From Candidatus Magasanikiibacteriota bacterium (GTDB lineage Bacteria > Patescibacteriota > Patescibacteriia > Magasanikbacterales > UBA922), in the NCBI GenBank assembly GCA_003230965.1, contig QIHL01000036.1, forward strand, positions 1 to 8,824: a stretch of DNA of 8,824 bases, written 5' to 3'. The first letter of the stretch is position 1; every line of letters begins with the position of its first letter. Below the pieces are notes generated by a model. It saw only the letters and a list, made by a program, of their open reading frames with translations, had not been told where the DNA came from and searched no databases. A program made the position numbers and the translations under genes. Positions 1 to 7,248 of the stretch are shown one piece after another.

Positions 1-29
1 AATATATAAAATAATACATAATTTTTTTA

Positions 30-59
30 AGTATACCAAAAAAATAACTTTTTGTACAA
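30..59 (-). promoter_or_regulatory. Putative promoter for a leftward gene outside the window
   Basis: On the minus strand a -35 TTGTAC (54-59) is followed by an 18-nt spacer and a -10 TATACT (30-35). A TGG directly before the -10 makes it an extended -10. The start point would be near position 23, so the gene it serves lies beyond the left edge. It sits just downstream of the 16S terminator, as expected for the next unit. The bases between it and the terminator (60-115) are AT-rich and I see nothing else in them. Confidence 0.4.
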
Positions 60-115
60 ATAAACCTTCACACAATAAGTATTTTTTTTAGTTTCAAATC
101 AATAATTAAACCAAT

Positions 116-141
116 AAAAAAATTCCCTTGTTAGGGAATTT
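116..141 (-). terminator. Intrinsic terminator of the 16S rRNA unit
   Basis: Read on the minus strand, a perfect 9-bp stem (133-141 with 120-128) and a 4-nt loop are followed by a U-run continuing to 116. It lies about 130 nt after the 16S 3' end and just outside the processing stalk. Transcription from the 16S promoter should therefore stop here, before any 23S gene. Confidence 0.85.
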
Positions 142-155
142 CTTCAAAAGAAAAT

Positions 156-208
156 ATATTCTTTTTCGCAATACAAATGTGACAAAAATTACTTTGATTA
201 TTTCACTT
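156..208 (-). other. 3' arm of the pre-16S processing stalk
   Basis: This stretch pairs with 1874-1928 across the whole 16S gene. The core blocks are 198-208 with 1874-1884 (11 bp, perfect) and 176-188 with 1896-1908 (13 bp, perfect). Outward, pairing continues with mismatches: 173-174, 165-171 and 156-161 pair with 1910-1911, 1913-1919 and 1923-1928. That gives about 39 pairs in all. Bacterial pre-rRNAs are typically bracketed by such helices and cut there by RNase III or similar enzymes; cleavage here is inferred. Confidence 0.85.
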
Positions 209-210
209 CT

Positions 211-273
211 TTAATCCCGATCCAAGATCGGTTTCGACAAGAGTCACTGTGCTTTCGCACAGAGTATCTCCAG
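211..273 (-). other. 16S 3' spacer with two small hairpins
   Basis: Between the mature 16S end and the stalk are two compact hairpins. One has 6-bp arms (217-222 with 226-231) around a 3-nt loop. The other has 6-bp arms (247-252 with 257-262) closed by a GAAA tetraloop in the transcript, a very stable GNRA loop. No tRNA or other gene fits in this spacer. Confidence 0.6.
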
Positions 274-1768
<1,495 letters not shown>

Positions 1769-1806
1769 TAGTGCAAGTTTCACATCATAACGACGTGGCA
1801 CTCGCG

Positions 1807-1856
1807 TACACTGCAAGCAGTGTATTGAGATGATCCTTCTCTAGATTTTGAGAAGG
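1807..1856 (-). other. 16S 5' spacer hairpins
   Basis: Two hairpins lie between the stalk and the mature 16S 5' end. The first, 1807-1824, is a perfect inverted repeat with 8-bp arms around 2 nt; in practice the innermost pair would open. The second pairs 1835-1841 with 1850-1856, giving 7 bp and an 8-nt loop. They probably shape the precursor for 5' trimming. Their role is inferred from position only. Confidence 0.55.
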
Positions 1857-1873
1857 TTATAATTTTGTTATTC

Positions 1874-1928
1874 AAGTGAAATAAACTGTTTTTCATTTTT
1901 GTCACATTCGTCTTGCGAATGTGAATAT
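1874..1928 (-). other. 5' arm of the pre-16S processing stalk
   Basis: This is the partner of 156-208, with perfect blocks at 1874-1884 and 1896-1908 and interrupted pairing out to 1928. It lies about 105 nt before the mature 5' end. The outer part can instead fold on itself: 1903-1910 and 1916-1923 form an 8-bp local hairpin with a 5-nt loop. That hairpin would form first during transcription and must open when the 3' arm arrives. Confidence 0.85.
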
Positions 1929-2128
1929 CGAACCTTTCCTTGGTTATTTTGCATTTGGTTGATTAAATTGTAATGAACGGTCAAACATTCCTGTCAGAGA
2001 CAAAAGAAAAAAGAGGAACATCATCCTGCCATGATATAAAATCAGAGCAAAAATTTGTTACTCTTTCTTTTTCTAGTTTCTCCACACAGGAGACTTAGAA
2101 AAAAAATTGTCAAGAAAAATTTAATTAC
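1929..2128 (-). promoter_or_regulatory. 16S transcribed leader
   Basis: The leader runs from the expected start point near 2128 to the stalk. It holds a hairpin whose core pairs 2079-2083 with 2089-2093 (5 bp, 5-nt loop), extendable outward with bulges. Downstream is a long purine- and pyrimidine-biased stretch. A TGCTCTGATTTT-like block near 2041-2050 (minus strand) loosely resembles the boxA antitermination element, but the match is too weak to call. No tRNA or ORF is supported here. Confidence 0.45.
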
Positions 2129-2134
2129 TTTGAT

Positions 2135-2163
2135 ATTCTATAGGAATATTTTATACTTGTCAA
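2135..2163 (-). promoter_or_regulatory. 16S rRNA promoter
   Basis: A perfect -35 TTGACA (2158-2163), a 17-nt spacer and a -10 TAGAAT (2135-2140, 5 of 6 to consensus) point into the 16S leader. This is among the best sigma-70-type promoters in the window, as expected for an rRNA gene. The -35 lies inside a 13-nt inverted repeat (2154-2166), and the -10 overlaps a second inverted repeat with 6-bp arms (2133-2138 and 2144-2149). The start point is predicted near 2128. Confidence 0.8.
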
Positions 2164-2252
2164 GTACCAACTGTACACATGCAATGTGGATAAGTAAAAT
2201 AAAAAAATATTTGACAAAAAAAATTTTATAGCTTTCTTTAATTTTTCATTTT

Positions 2253-2984
2253 TTATTTACAATTTCGCCAGTCAGCAATTTTTTTATGGTCGCCAGATAA
2301 AAGTACATCTGGAACTTTCCAACCTTTGAAATCCGCAGGTTTAGTGTATTGAGCATATTCAAACAAATTTTGACTTTGTTTATTTTGTTTTTGAGAAATA
2401 CTTGACAATCTATTGCCAAAAGTTTCTTCATTCAAAGAGTCAGGATTACCAAGGACTCCTGGAAGCAAACGCGATACAGCCTCCACAATTACAAGTGCAC
2501 CAAGTTCTCCGCCAGCCAAGACATACGGACCAACAGAAATTTCTTCATCAATCATATAATCAATTACACGTTGATCAATACCTTCGTATCGTCCGCATAC
2601 TAGCGTCAATTCATCTAATTGTGTAAATGATTCAACAACACACTGATCAAATTGTCTCCCGCGTGGAGATAATACTACAGTATGTTTCTTTTTTTTTAAT
2701 TCACCAGTAAAAATTTTTTTCAGTTTGCCAATACCATTCATTTTTGCAAATGGAATTGCATCAATTGATTTCAATGCTGCATAAATCGGTTCTGGTTTCA
2801 TAACCATTCCAGCTCCTCCACCGTATGGTGTATCATCAACAGTTTTATGTTTATCTGTTGTAAAATCACGCGGATTAACTGTACGAATAGATATGATACC
2901 TGCATTCTGTCCACGACGAAGAATAGACAAATTTGAATAATTTTTAATCATTTCTGGAAAAAGTGTAAGAATATTGAATTGCAT
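2253..2984 (-). CDS. trmD: tRNA (guanine-N1-)-methyltransferase TrmD
   Basis: TrmD uses AdoMet to methylate N1 of G37 next to the anticodon, preventing +1 frameshifting; the enzyme is a cytosolic homodimer. The 243-residue product shows the SPOUT signature: N-terminal FNILTLFPEM, VDDTPYGGGAGM (49-60), LSPRGR (105-110), CGRYEGIDQR (130-139) and the trefoil-knot segment ISVGPYVLAGGE (149-160), then AVSRLLPGVLG with R172 matching catalytic R154 of E. coli. I chose ATG 2982-2984 because family homology begins there and the predicted transcript starts near the upstream TTG at 3018-3020. Oddities: a Lys-rich insertion around residues 84-101; Glu (E187) where E. coli has catalytic D169; about 10 extra polar residues around 196-206 in the linker; and an early end just after LLSGDHKKIADWR, lacking the last roughly 40-45 residues of the E. 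coli protein. No missing tail is found in other frames downstream. It has its own promoter and no clear Shine-Dalgarno sequence. Confidence 0.95.
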   Translation of the reverse strand: MQFNILTLFPEMIKNYSNLSILRRGQNAGIISIRTVNPRDFTTDKHKTVDDTPYGGGAGMVMKPEPIYAALKSIDAIPFAKMNGIGKLKKIFTGELKKKKHTVVLSPRGRQFDQCVVESFTQLDELTLVCGRYEGIDQRVIDYMIDEEISVGPYVLAGGELGALVIVEAVSRLLPGVLGNPDSLNEETFGNRLSSISQKQNKQSQNLFEYAQYTKPADFKGWKVPDVLLSGDHKKIADWRNCK

Positions 2985-3024
2985 ACGATACAAACCTATA
3001 AAAAATACATGGTGCGTCAATAGT

Positions 3025-3053
3025 ATTATACCACTACATACGAAATCAAAAAA
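3025..3053 (-). promoter_or_regulatory. trmD promoter (extended -10)
   Basis: On the minus strand an exact TATAAT (3025-3030) is preceded by TGG, giving the extended -10 TGnTATAAT. A 17-nt spacer upstream puts the -35 at 3048-3053, which is only TTTTTT, the U-run of the fusA terminator. Extended -10 promoters tolerate a poor -35. The start point near 3018 leaves a leader of about 34 nt before the trmD ATG. Confidence 0.65.
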
Positions 3054-3071
3054 CCACGCCTAGTATGGCGT
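3048..3071 (-). terminator. Terminator after fusA
   Basis: On the minus strand a 5-bp stem (3067-3071 with 3056-3060) and a 6-nt loop are followed by GG and six U (3048-3053). The opposite strand also has a T-run (3074-3080), so the site could work both ways. It lies 20 nt after the fusA stop and ends the str operon before trmD. Confidence 0.7.
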
Positions 3072-3091
3072 AATTTTTTTGTTACAAAATA

Positions 3092-5167
3092 TTATTTTTT
3101 TCCTGCGACAATGTCTTGTTCTACACTCTTTGGTACTTCCGCATAGTGATCAAATTCCATGGAATAGCTCGCTCTACCTTGTGTCATAGAACGTAAACTT
3201 GTTGCATAACCAAACATTTCTGACAACGGAACTAACGCATGGATAATTTTTGCTTGTCCCCGATCAATCATTTCTTGAATCTGTCCACGTTTGGAACTCA
3301 AATCACCAATAACGTCACCCATATTTTCTTCTGGGGTCGTAACTTCAACTTTCATGATTGGTTCAAGAATAATCGGATTAGCTTTTTTTGCAGCTGCCTG
3401 AAACGCAATACTCCCAGCCATCTTAAATGCAACTTCAGAGGAATCAACTTCATGATAACTTCCATCGTACACAATTGCTTTGACATCTACCATTGGAAAC
3501 CCACCAACAATACCGCGACCCATAGCTTCTACTATACCTTTTTGAATCGGTTGAATATATTCTTTTGGAATAACACCACCCTTAATTTCATCAATAAATT
3601 CAAAACCTTCTCCTCGCTCTTTTGGTTCCAATTTAATCCAACAATGACCATACTGACCACGACCACCAGATTGTTTAATATATTTTCCTTCTGCTTCAGC
3701 GTTCATCTTTATAGTTTCTTTGTATGCCACTTGCGGTGCACCAATATTTGCTTCTACTTTAAACTCACGCTTCATACGATCAACAATAATATCAAGGTGC
3801 AATTCACCCATTCCAGAAATAATTGTCTGCAAAGTTTCTGGATCTGTATGTACACGAAAAGATGGATCTTCTTCTACTAATTTTTGAAGTGCAATACCCA
3901 TTTTTTCTTGATCAGGTTTTGTCTTTGGTTCAATCGCAACTGAAATAACTGGATCTGGAAATTCCATACGCTCAAGCACTACTTGACGATCTTCGGCACA
4001 CAATGTATCACCAGTTTTGACATTTTTCAAACCGATTGCTGCAGCAATATCTCCAGAGTAGACCGCACTCACTTCTTCACGAGAGTTTGCATGCAAACGA
4101 ACCAACCGTCCGACACGTTCTTTTTCACCAGTTGAAGTATTGAACACATAACTTCCAGAAGTTAACGTTCCACTGTATACACGAATAAAAACTAATTTTC
4201 CAACGTATGGATCTGTCGCTATTTTGAATGCAAGTGCAGACAATGGTGCACTATCGTCTGGCACTACTTTTATAATTTTTGTTTCATCTTCTGGATCATG
4301 AGCATCAATTGCTGGCAAATCAACTGGTGAAGGTAGATATTGAACAACCGCGTCAAGAACCAATTGAACACCTATATTTGAAAGTGCAGAACCACAAAAA
4401 ACTGGATAAAGATCATCAGTCAATACAAATGTACGAATTCCTAATTTAATCTCATCAATCGTCAGTTCTTCTCCATTGAGATATTTATTCGTAATAGTTT
4501 CATTTACTTCTGCAATTTTTTCTACAAGTTTTGAACGATACTCTTCTACCTTTTCTTTCATATCTGTTGGAATTTCAATCTCAATTATTTTTTCTCCAAA
4601 ATCTCCTTCAAAAATGTAAGCTTTACGCTCAATGATATCAATAACACCAGAAAATTTGCTCTCTGTACCAATCGGCAATTGTACAGCAAACGCATTTGAA
4701 GACAGACGTGTTTGAATAGATTTCAAACTCATAAAAAAATCCGCACCCACTTTATCCATTTTATTTATAAAACAAATACGTGGAACTTCGTATCTATCTG
4801 CTTGATGCCACACAGTTTCAGATTGTGGCTCAACCCCTTGAGACCCATCAAATACTGCAACTGCTCCGTCAAGAACACGCAATGAACGTTCTACTTCAAT
4901 GGTAAAATCAACATGACCAGGTGTATCAATTATATTGATGCGGTTATCTTTCCAAAAACAGGTTGTTGTTGCTGATGTAATCGTAATACCACGTTCTTTT
5001 TCTTGTTCCATCCAATCCATTTCAGCAGCACCTTCATGTACTTCGCCCATCTTGTGTTTACGTCCAGTGTAATACAAAATACGCTCAGTAGTAGTTGTCT
5101 TTCCAGCATCAATGTGTGCCATGATCCCGATGTTACGAGTTTTTTTAAGAGTATAATCTCTAGGCAT
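3092..5167 (-). CDS. fusA: Translation elongation factor G
   Basis: EF-G is the GTPase that drives tRNA-mRNA translocation on the ribosome and, with ribosome recycling factor, splits the ribosome after termination. The 691-residue protein is full length for the family. The GTPase domain shows the P-loop AHIDAGKT (17-24), switch I RGITITSA (59-66), DTPGH (81-85) and NKMD (135-138). The later domains are intact: domain III GMGELHLDI, domain IV with SGGRGQYGH and the tip GSYHEVDSSE that reaches into the decoding site, and domain V PLSEMFGYATSLRS. The ATG (5165-5167) gives the standard N-terminus. It is the third gene of rpsL-rpsG-fusA, 32 nt after rpsG, and is followed by a terminator instead of tuf. 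There is no Shine-Dalgarno sequence; an exact TATAAT (5191-5196) in the spacer might give extra internal transcription. Confidence 0.98.
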   Translation of the reverse strand: MPRDYTLKKTRNIGIMAHIDAGKTTTTERILYYTGRKHKMGEVHEGAAEMDWMEQEKERGITITSATTTCFWKDNRINIIDTPGHVDFTIEVERSLRVLDGAVAVFDGSQGVEPQSETVWHQADRYEVPRICFINKMDKVGADFFMSLKSIQTRLSSNAFAVQLPIGTESKFSGVIDIIERKAYIFEGDFGEKIIEIEIPTDMKEKVEEYRSKLVEKIAEVNETITNKYLNGEELTIDEIKLGIRTFVLTDDLYPVFCGSALSNIGVQLVLDAVVQYLPSPVDLPAIDAHDPEDETKIIKVVPDDSAPLSALAFKIATDPYVGKLVFIRVYSGTLTSGSYVFNTSTGEKERVGRLVRLHANSREEVSAVYSGDIAAAIGLKNVKTGDTLCAEDRQVVLERMEFPDPVISVAIEPKTKPDQEKMGIALQKLVEEDPSFRVHTDPETLQTIISGMGELHLDIIVDRMKREFKVEANIGAPQVAYKETIKMNAEAEGKYIKQSGGRGQYGHCWIKLEPKERGEGFEFIDEIKGGVIPKEYIQPIQKGIVEAMGRGIVGGFPMVDVKAIVYDGSYHEVDSSEVAFKMAGSIAFQAAAKKANPIILEPIMKVEVTTPEENMGDVIGDLSSKRGQIQEMIDRGQAKIIHALVPLSEMFGYATSLRSMTQGRASYSMEFDHYAEVPKSVEQDIVAGKK

Positions 5168-5199
5168 AATAAAGCAATGTAAAAAATGAGATTATAAAA

Positions 5200-5676
5200 T
5201 TATCTACGGCGAGCAAAATGAGCAAATGCTTTATTTGCTTCAGCCATACGATGTACGTCTTCTTTCTTTTTCATTGTACCGCCAACACCTTCCAGAATAT
5301 CCAAAAATTCAGCAGCCAATTTCTGTCCCATATTACCGCCTTTGCGAGCACTAGCAGCAGCAATAATCCAACGAAATGCAAGTGTATCCTGACGATATCC
5401 AATCACAGGCATTGGTATTTGATAATTTGCACCACCAACACGACGAGAACGAACTTCAACTTGTGGGCGTACTTTTTCAAGCACCTCATCAAAAGACTTC
5501 AGAGGATCATTTCCTGTCTTTTCTTTCAAAATTTCTAATGCACTATACACAATATCTTGAGCAACTGTTTTCTTCCCGCGTTCCATCACAAAATTAATAA
5601 ACTTTGCAATTGTAATATTTCCATACTTTGGATCTGGTGCAATAACTCGCTTTGGAATTTGTCTTCCTCGTGACAT
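5200..5676 (-). CDS. rpsG: 30S ribosomal protein uS7
   Basis: S7 starts assembly of the 30S head by binding the 3' major domain of 16S rRNA, and it lines the E site. The 158-residue product is normal in length and matches the family throughout: MSRGRQIPKR start, the VEVRSRRVGGANYQIPMPV block near 73-91, RWIIAAASARKGG, and the C-terminal RMAEANKAFAHFARRR. It lies 34 nt after rpsL and 32 nt before fusA. A GGAG-like sequence overlaps the rpsL stop codon but is about 31 nt from the ATG, too far to serve it, and an in-frame stop rules out a start nearer to it. S7 represses the str operon in E. coli; no matching S7 site was recognised here. Confidence 0.98.
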   Translation of the reverse strand: MSRGRQIPKRVIAPDPKYGNITIAKFINFVMERGKKTVAQDIVYSALEILKEKTGNDPLKSFDEVLEKVRPQVEVRSRRVGGANYQIPMPVIGYRQDTLAFRWIIAAASARKGGNMGQKLAAEFLDILEGVGGTMKKKEDVHRMAEANKAFAHFARRR

Positions 5677-5686
5677 ACAATAAAAA

Positions 5687-5692
5687 ATTATA
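5687..5692 (-). promoter_or_regulatory. Possible internal -10 box before rpsG
   Basis: An exact TATAAT on the minus strand ends 10 nt before the rpsG ATG. If used, transcription would begin within a few bases of the start codon and give an almost leaderless rpsG-fusA mRNA. No good -35 is visible, and AT-rich spacers can produce such boxes by chance. The near-identical spacing at rpsL is the reason for listing it. Confidence 0.3.
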
Positions 5693-5710
5693 GAATCAAA
5701 TAATCAACTC

Positions 5711-6130
5711 CTATTTCTTTGGACGTTTTGCTCCATATTTTGAACGACCTTGGCGTCGACCTTCTACGCCTTGGGAATCATACACACCACGAACGATATG
5801 GTAACGGACACCTGGTAAATCTTTTACACGTCCACCACGAATGAGCACAATTGAATGTTCTTGTAATTTGTGTCCTTCGCCAGGAATGTAGGCAATAATT
5901 TCTGACCCATTTGACAAACGAACTTTTGCTACTTTACGCAATGCTGAATTCGGTTTTTTTGGTGTCGCTGTATAGACTTTGGTACACACACCACGTTTAA
6001 ATGGTGCACCTTTGCGCAATGGTGATTTACGACGATGCAAACTGTCGTATGTAAATTGCATGGCAGGAGACTTAGACTTTGTTGTCTTATTCGTTCTGCC
6101 TTTACGCAATACTTGATTCATTGTTGGCAT
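5711..6130 (-). CDS. rpsL: 30S ribosomal protein uS12
   Basis: S12 sits at the 30S decoding centre and tunes fidelity. The 139-residue product starts MPTMNQVLRKGR, typical for the family. It shows TPKKPNSALRK (56-66), including K58 at the streptomycin-sensitive Lys42 position of E. coli, and GGRVKDLPGVRYH (99-111), where D104 is the residue methylthiolated by RimO in E. coli. No classical streptomycin-resistance substitution is present. A basic insertion of about 15 residues near 25-44, relative to E. coli, resembles the longer S12 of Gram-positive bacteria. An in-frame TTG at 6140-6142 would add four residues, but homology favours ATG 6128-6130. It is the first gene of the operon, behind a leader of about 163 nt with an attenuator-like structure. 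There is no Shine-Dalgarno sequence. Confidence 0.97.
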   Translation of the reverse strand: MPTMNQVLRKGRTNKTTKSKSPAMQFTYDSLHRRKSPLRKGAPFKRGVCTKVYTATPKKPNSALRKVAKVRLSNGSEIIAYIPGEGHKLQEHSIVLIRGGRVKDLPGVRYHIVRGVYDSQGVEGRRQGRSKYGAKRPKK

Positions 6131-6141
6131 ACTGATGTGCA

Positions 6142-6147
6142 ATTATA
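6142..6147 (-). promoter_or_regulatory. Possible proximal rpsL -10 box
   Basis: An exact TATAAT on the minus strand ends 11 nt before the rpsL ATG. A start point near 6135 would leave a leader of only about 5 nt. The -35 position at 17-nt spacing is TTTTTA (6165-6170), inside the U-run of the hairpin at 6161-6188. It would bypass that terminator. This may be a second promoter or an AT-rich coincidence. Confidence 0.4.
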
Positions 6148-6160
6148 GCTTTTGCTTTGC

Positions 6161-6188
6161 TAAATAAAAAATGGCTTTGCTTAAGCCA
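6161..6188 (-). terminator. Terminator or attenuator in the rpsL leader
   Basis: On the minus strand UGGCUU (6183-6188) pairs with AAGCCA (6172-6177) around a 5-nt loop, and six U follow directly (6166-6171), then AUUU. This is a plausible intrinsic terminator. It lies inside the leader made from the promoter at 6300-6328, about 30 nt before rpsL, so it can act on the str operon itself as well as on M50 read-through. Confidence 0.6.
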
Positions 6189-6213
6189 GTAATAATTAAA
6201 AAACTGCCTCAAG
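6180..6213 (-). promoter_or_regulatory. Candidate antiterminator helix in the rpsL leader
   Basis: Positions 6203-6213 can pair with 6180-6190: ten pairs, one of them G-U, with one internal G-G mismatch and a 12-nt loop. The downstream arm contains 6183-6188, the 5' half of the terminator stem, so the two helices cannot coexist. This is the layout of a transcription attenuator. The trigger is unknown; a product protein such as S12 or S7 is a guess. Confidence 0.4.
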
Positions 6214-6299
6214 CGCTTCCCGATTGAATCGAGATCTTCTCCCTTTCTAAAGAATAAAAAGGAATACTGCACTCACAAGAAAACTTACGATGTATGAAC

Positions 6300-6328
6300 A
6301 CTATACAAGAAATCTAAAAAAGTGTCAA
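6300..6328 (-). promoter_or_regulatory. Main promoter of rpsL-rpsG-fusA
   Basis: A perfect -35 TTGACA (6323-6328), a 17-nt spacer and a -10 TATAGT (6300-6305, 5 of 6) face rpsL. The -35 begins 6 nt after the M50 stop codon. The start point near 6293 gives a leader of about 163 nt. The strength fits a highly expressed ribosomal operon. Confidence 0.8.
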
Positions 6329-6333
6329 GAGTA

Positions 6334-6963
6334 CTAAAACCCAACCACTCCTCCTGTAAACAAATGAGTCAAATAAACTATAATCGGCACAATCCATTGA
6401 AAAAGAAAAAAGATAAAAAAAAGTAGAATATAAAATCCGTACTGTTCAAGAAATTTACGAACCTGCCACATAGAATTTGGTAGCACAGCAAACAAAAGTT
6501 TTGATCCATCTAGTGGCGGAATCGGGACTAAATTAAAAACAGCAAGCAAAACATTTGCATAAACAATAATAAATGCCAGCTCAATCATGGTAGCAGATAG
6601 CGGAGCAAATTGAATAATCAAACCAAAAATAAACGCCAAAAATAAATTTGCAAATGGTCCAGCAAAAGCCACGAGCGCAGGTCCCCATTTCTGATTTTTT
6701 AGATTATATGGATTGTATGGTACAGGCTTTGCGTATGCAAAAAGAAAATAACTACCAGTCAAAAGACCAAACAAAAGCATCACTGCAGGCAAAATAATTG
6801 TTCCAAATTTATCTATGTGTACCCGAGGATCCAAGGTAAGCCGTCCAGCATAACGCGCAGTTGGATCACCCAATTGATCAGCTACCCATCCATGCATATA
6901 CTCATGCAAAATAGCAGATGGGATTATGATAACAAAGAAAAAAATTATGCTAATAAACGTCAT
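6334..6963 (-). CDS. Site-2 protease family (M50) membrane metalloprotease
   Basis: The product (209 residues) is a small intramembrane zinc protease. HEYMH (20-24) is the HExxH zinc motif, placed at the end of the first membrane segment. The third zinc ligand is D152 in NLVPIPPLDG (144-153), the usual second signature. The AGPFANLFLAF segment (101-111) is also typical. About five to six hydrophobic helices cover most of the protein, and there is no PDZ domain, so it belongs with the short S2P-like group rather than full RseP. Such enzymes cleave membrane-bound substrates, often regulators or signal-peptide remnants; the substrate here is unknown. It is transcribed divergently from rpmB, and its stop codon lies 6 nt before the str promoter. 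There is no Shine-Dalgarno sequence. Confidence 0.88.
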   Translation of the reverse strand: MTFISIIFFFVIIIPSAILHEYMHGWVADQLGDPTARYAGRLTLDPRVHIDKFGTIILPAVMLLFGLLTGSYFLFAYAKPVPYNPYNLKNQKWGPALVAFAGPFANLFLAFIFGLIIQFAPLSATMIELAFIIVYANVLLAVFNLVPIPPLDGSKLLFAVLPNSMWQVRKFLEQYGFYILLFFIFFLFQWIVPIIVYLTHLFTGGVVGF

Positions 6964-6973
6964 AACAAAAATC

Positions 6974-7002
6974 TTGACAAATAAATATAATTAGTGTACA
7001 CT
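6974..7002 (+). promoter_or_regulatory. rpmB promoter
   Basis: A perfect -35 TTGACA (6974-6979), a 17-nt spacer and a -10 TACACT (6997-7002, 4 of 6) point to rpmB. The start point near 7009 gives a leader of about 61 nt with no Shine-Dalgarno sequence. The -10 lies in the palindrome AGTGTACACT (6993-7002), shared with the opposite promoter. Confidence 0.65.
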
Positions 7003-7021
7003 CTAAGAGATTTCTTTGCAA
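6993..7021 (-). promoter_or_regulatory. Putative M50 protease promoter overlapping that of rpmB
   Basis: On the minus strand a -35 TTGCAA (7016-7021), a 17-nt spacer and a -10 TACACT (6993-6998) point to the M50 gene, giving a leader of about 23 nt. The -10 comes from the other half of the same palindrome that supplies the rpmB -10. RNA polymerase could therefore occupy only one promoter at a time. A second -10 candidate, TATATT (6984-6989), lacks a good -35. Confidence 0.45.
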
Positions 7022-7069
7022 CCAAAATTATTCAAAAATAAATTTCCTAAATACTATTTTCTTTATCTT

Positions 7070-7234
7070 ATGGCACGTACATGCTCAAATTGTAAAAAAG
7101 GATCAAAAAAAGCTGCAAGCCGTAGCCACTCAAAAATAAAAACTTTGCGCAGACAACATGCAAATCTTCAAAAGGTAAATGGAAAAAAGATATGTACTAC
7201 CTGCATGCGCACTGCAATCAAACAAGCTACATAA
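7070..7234 (+). CDS. rpmB: 50S ribosomal protein bL28, zinc-ribbon form
   Basis: bL28 is a small structural protein of the large subunit. The 54-residue product matches the family: MARTCSNC start, SRSHSKIKTLRRQHANLQKV (17-36, with the SH and NLQKV signatures), then ICTTCMRTAIK. Cys pairs CxxC (5-8) and CxxC (42-45) form the zinc-binding ribbon found in many bL28 proteins. It is short: most family members have 60-78 residues, and the beta-hairpin between NLQKV and the second Cys pair is reduced. ATG 7070-7072 is chosen because homology starts there; the in-frame ATG 18 codons upstream adds an unrelated sequence. It is the only complete gene on the plus strand and stands alone between a promoter and a strong terminator. 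Confidence 0.92.
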   Translation: MARTCSNCKKGSKKAASRSHSKIKTLRRQHANLQKVNGKKICTTCMRTAIKQAT

Positions 7235-7248
7235 AATTGATTCTACAT

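Noticed and set aside
2085..2113. Second TTGACA (2108-2113, minus strand) as a tandem 16S P2 promoter
   Set aside because: At 16-18 nt spacing the -10 candidates are TCCTGT, CCTGTG and similar, which do not resemble TATAAT.
2211..2239. Plus-strand TTGACA as a promoter
   Set aside because: No -10 at suitable spacing (TTCTTT at 17 nt), and it would only read antisense into trmD.
2200..2252. A frameshift as the cause of the short TrmD C-terminus
   Set aside because: None of the three downstream minus-strand frames encodes the missing RTxxRRPxLL-type tail, so the end looks natural.
1771..2252. A tRNA or small protein between trmD and 16S
   Set aside because: No cloverleaf or T-loop consensus and no supported ORF; the region is explained by promoter, leader, hairpins and stalk.
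2985..3020. TTG start adding 12 residues to TrmD
   Set aside because: TrmD homology begins at the ATG at 2982-2984, and the predicted transcription start is near 3018, leaving no leader for the TTG.
3239..3880. 213-residue open frame on the plus strand
   Set aside because: It lies wholly antisense to the conserved domains of fusA, its translation is low-complexity and resembles no family, and no promoter leads into it.
7016..7069. Upstream ATG adding 18 residues to bL28
   Set aside because: The bL28 family starts at MAR; the extension is AT-rich leader that overlaps the opposite-strand -35.
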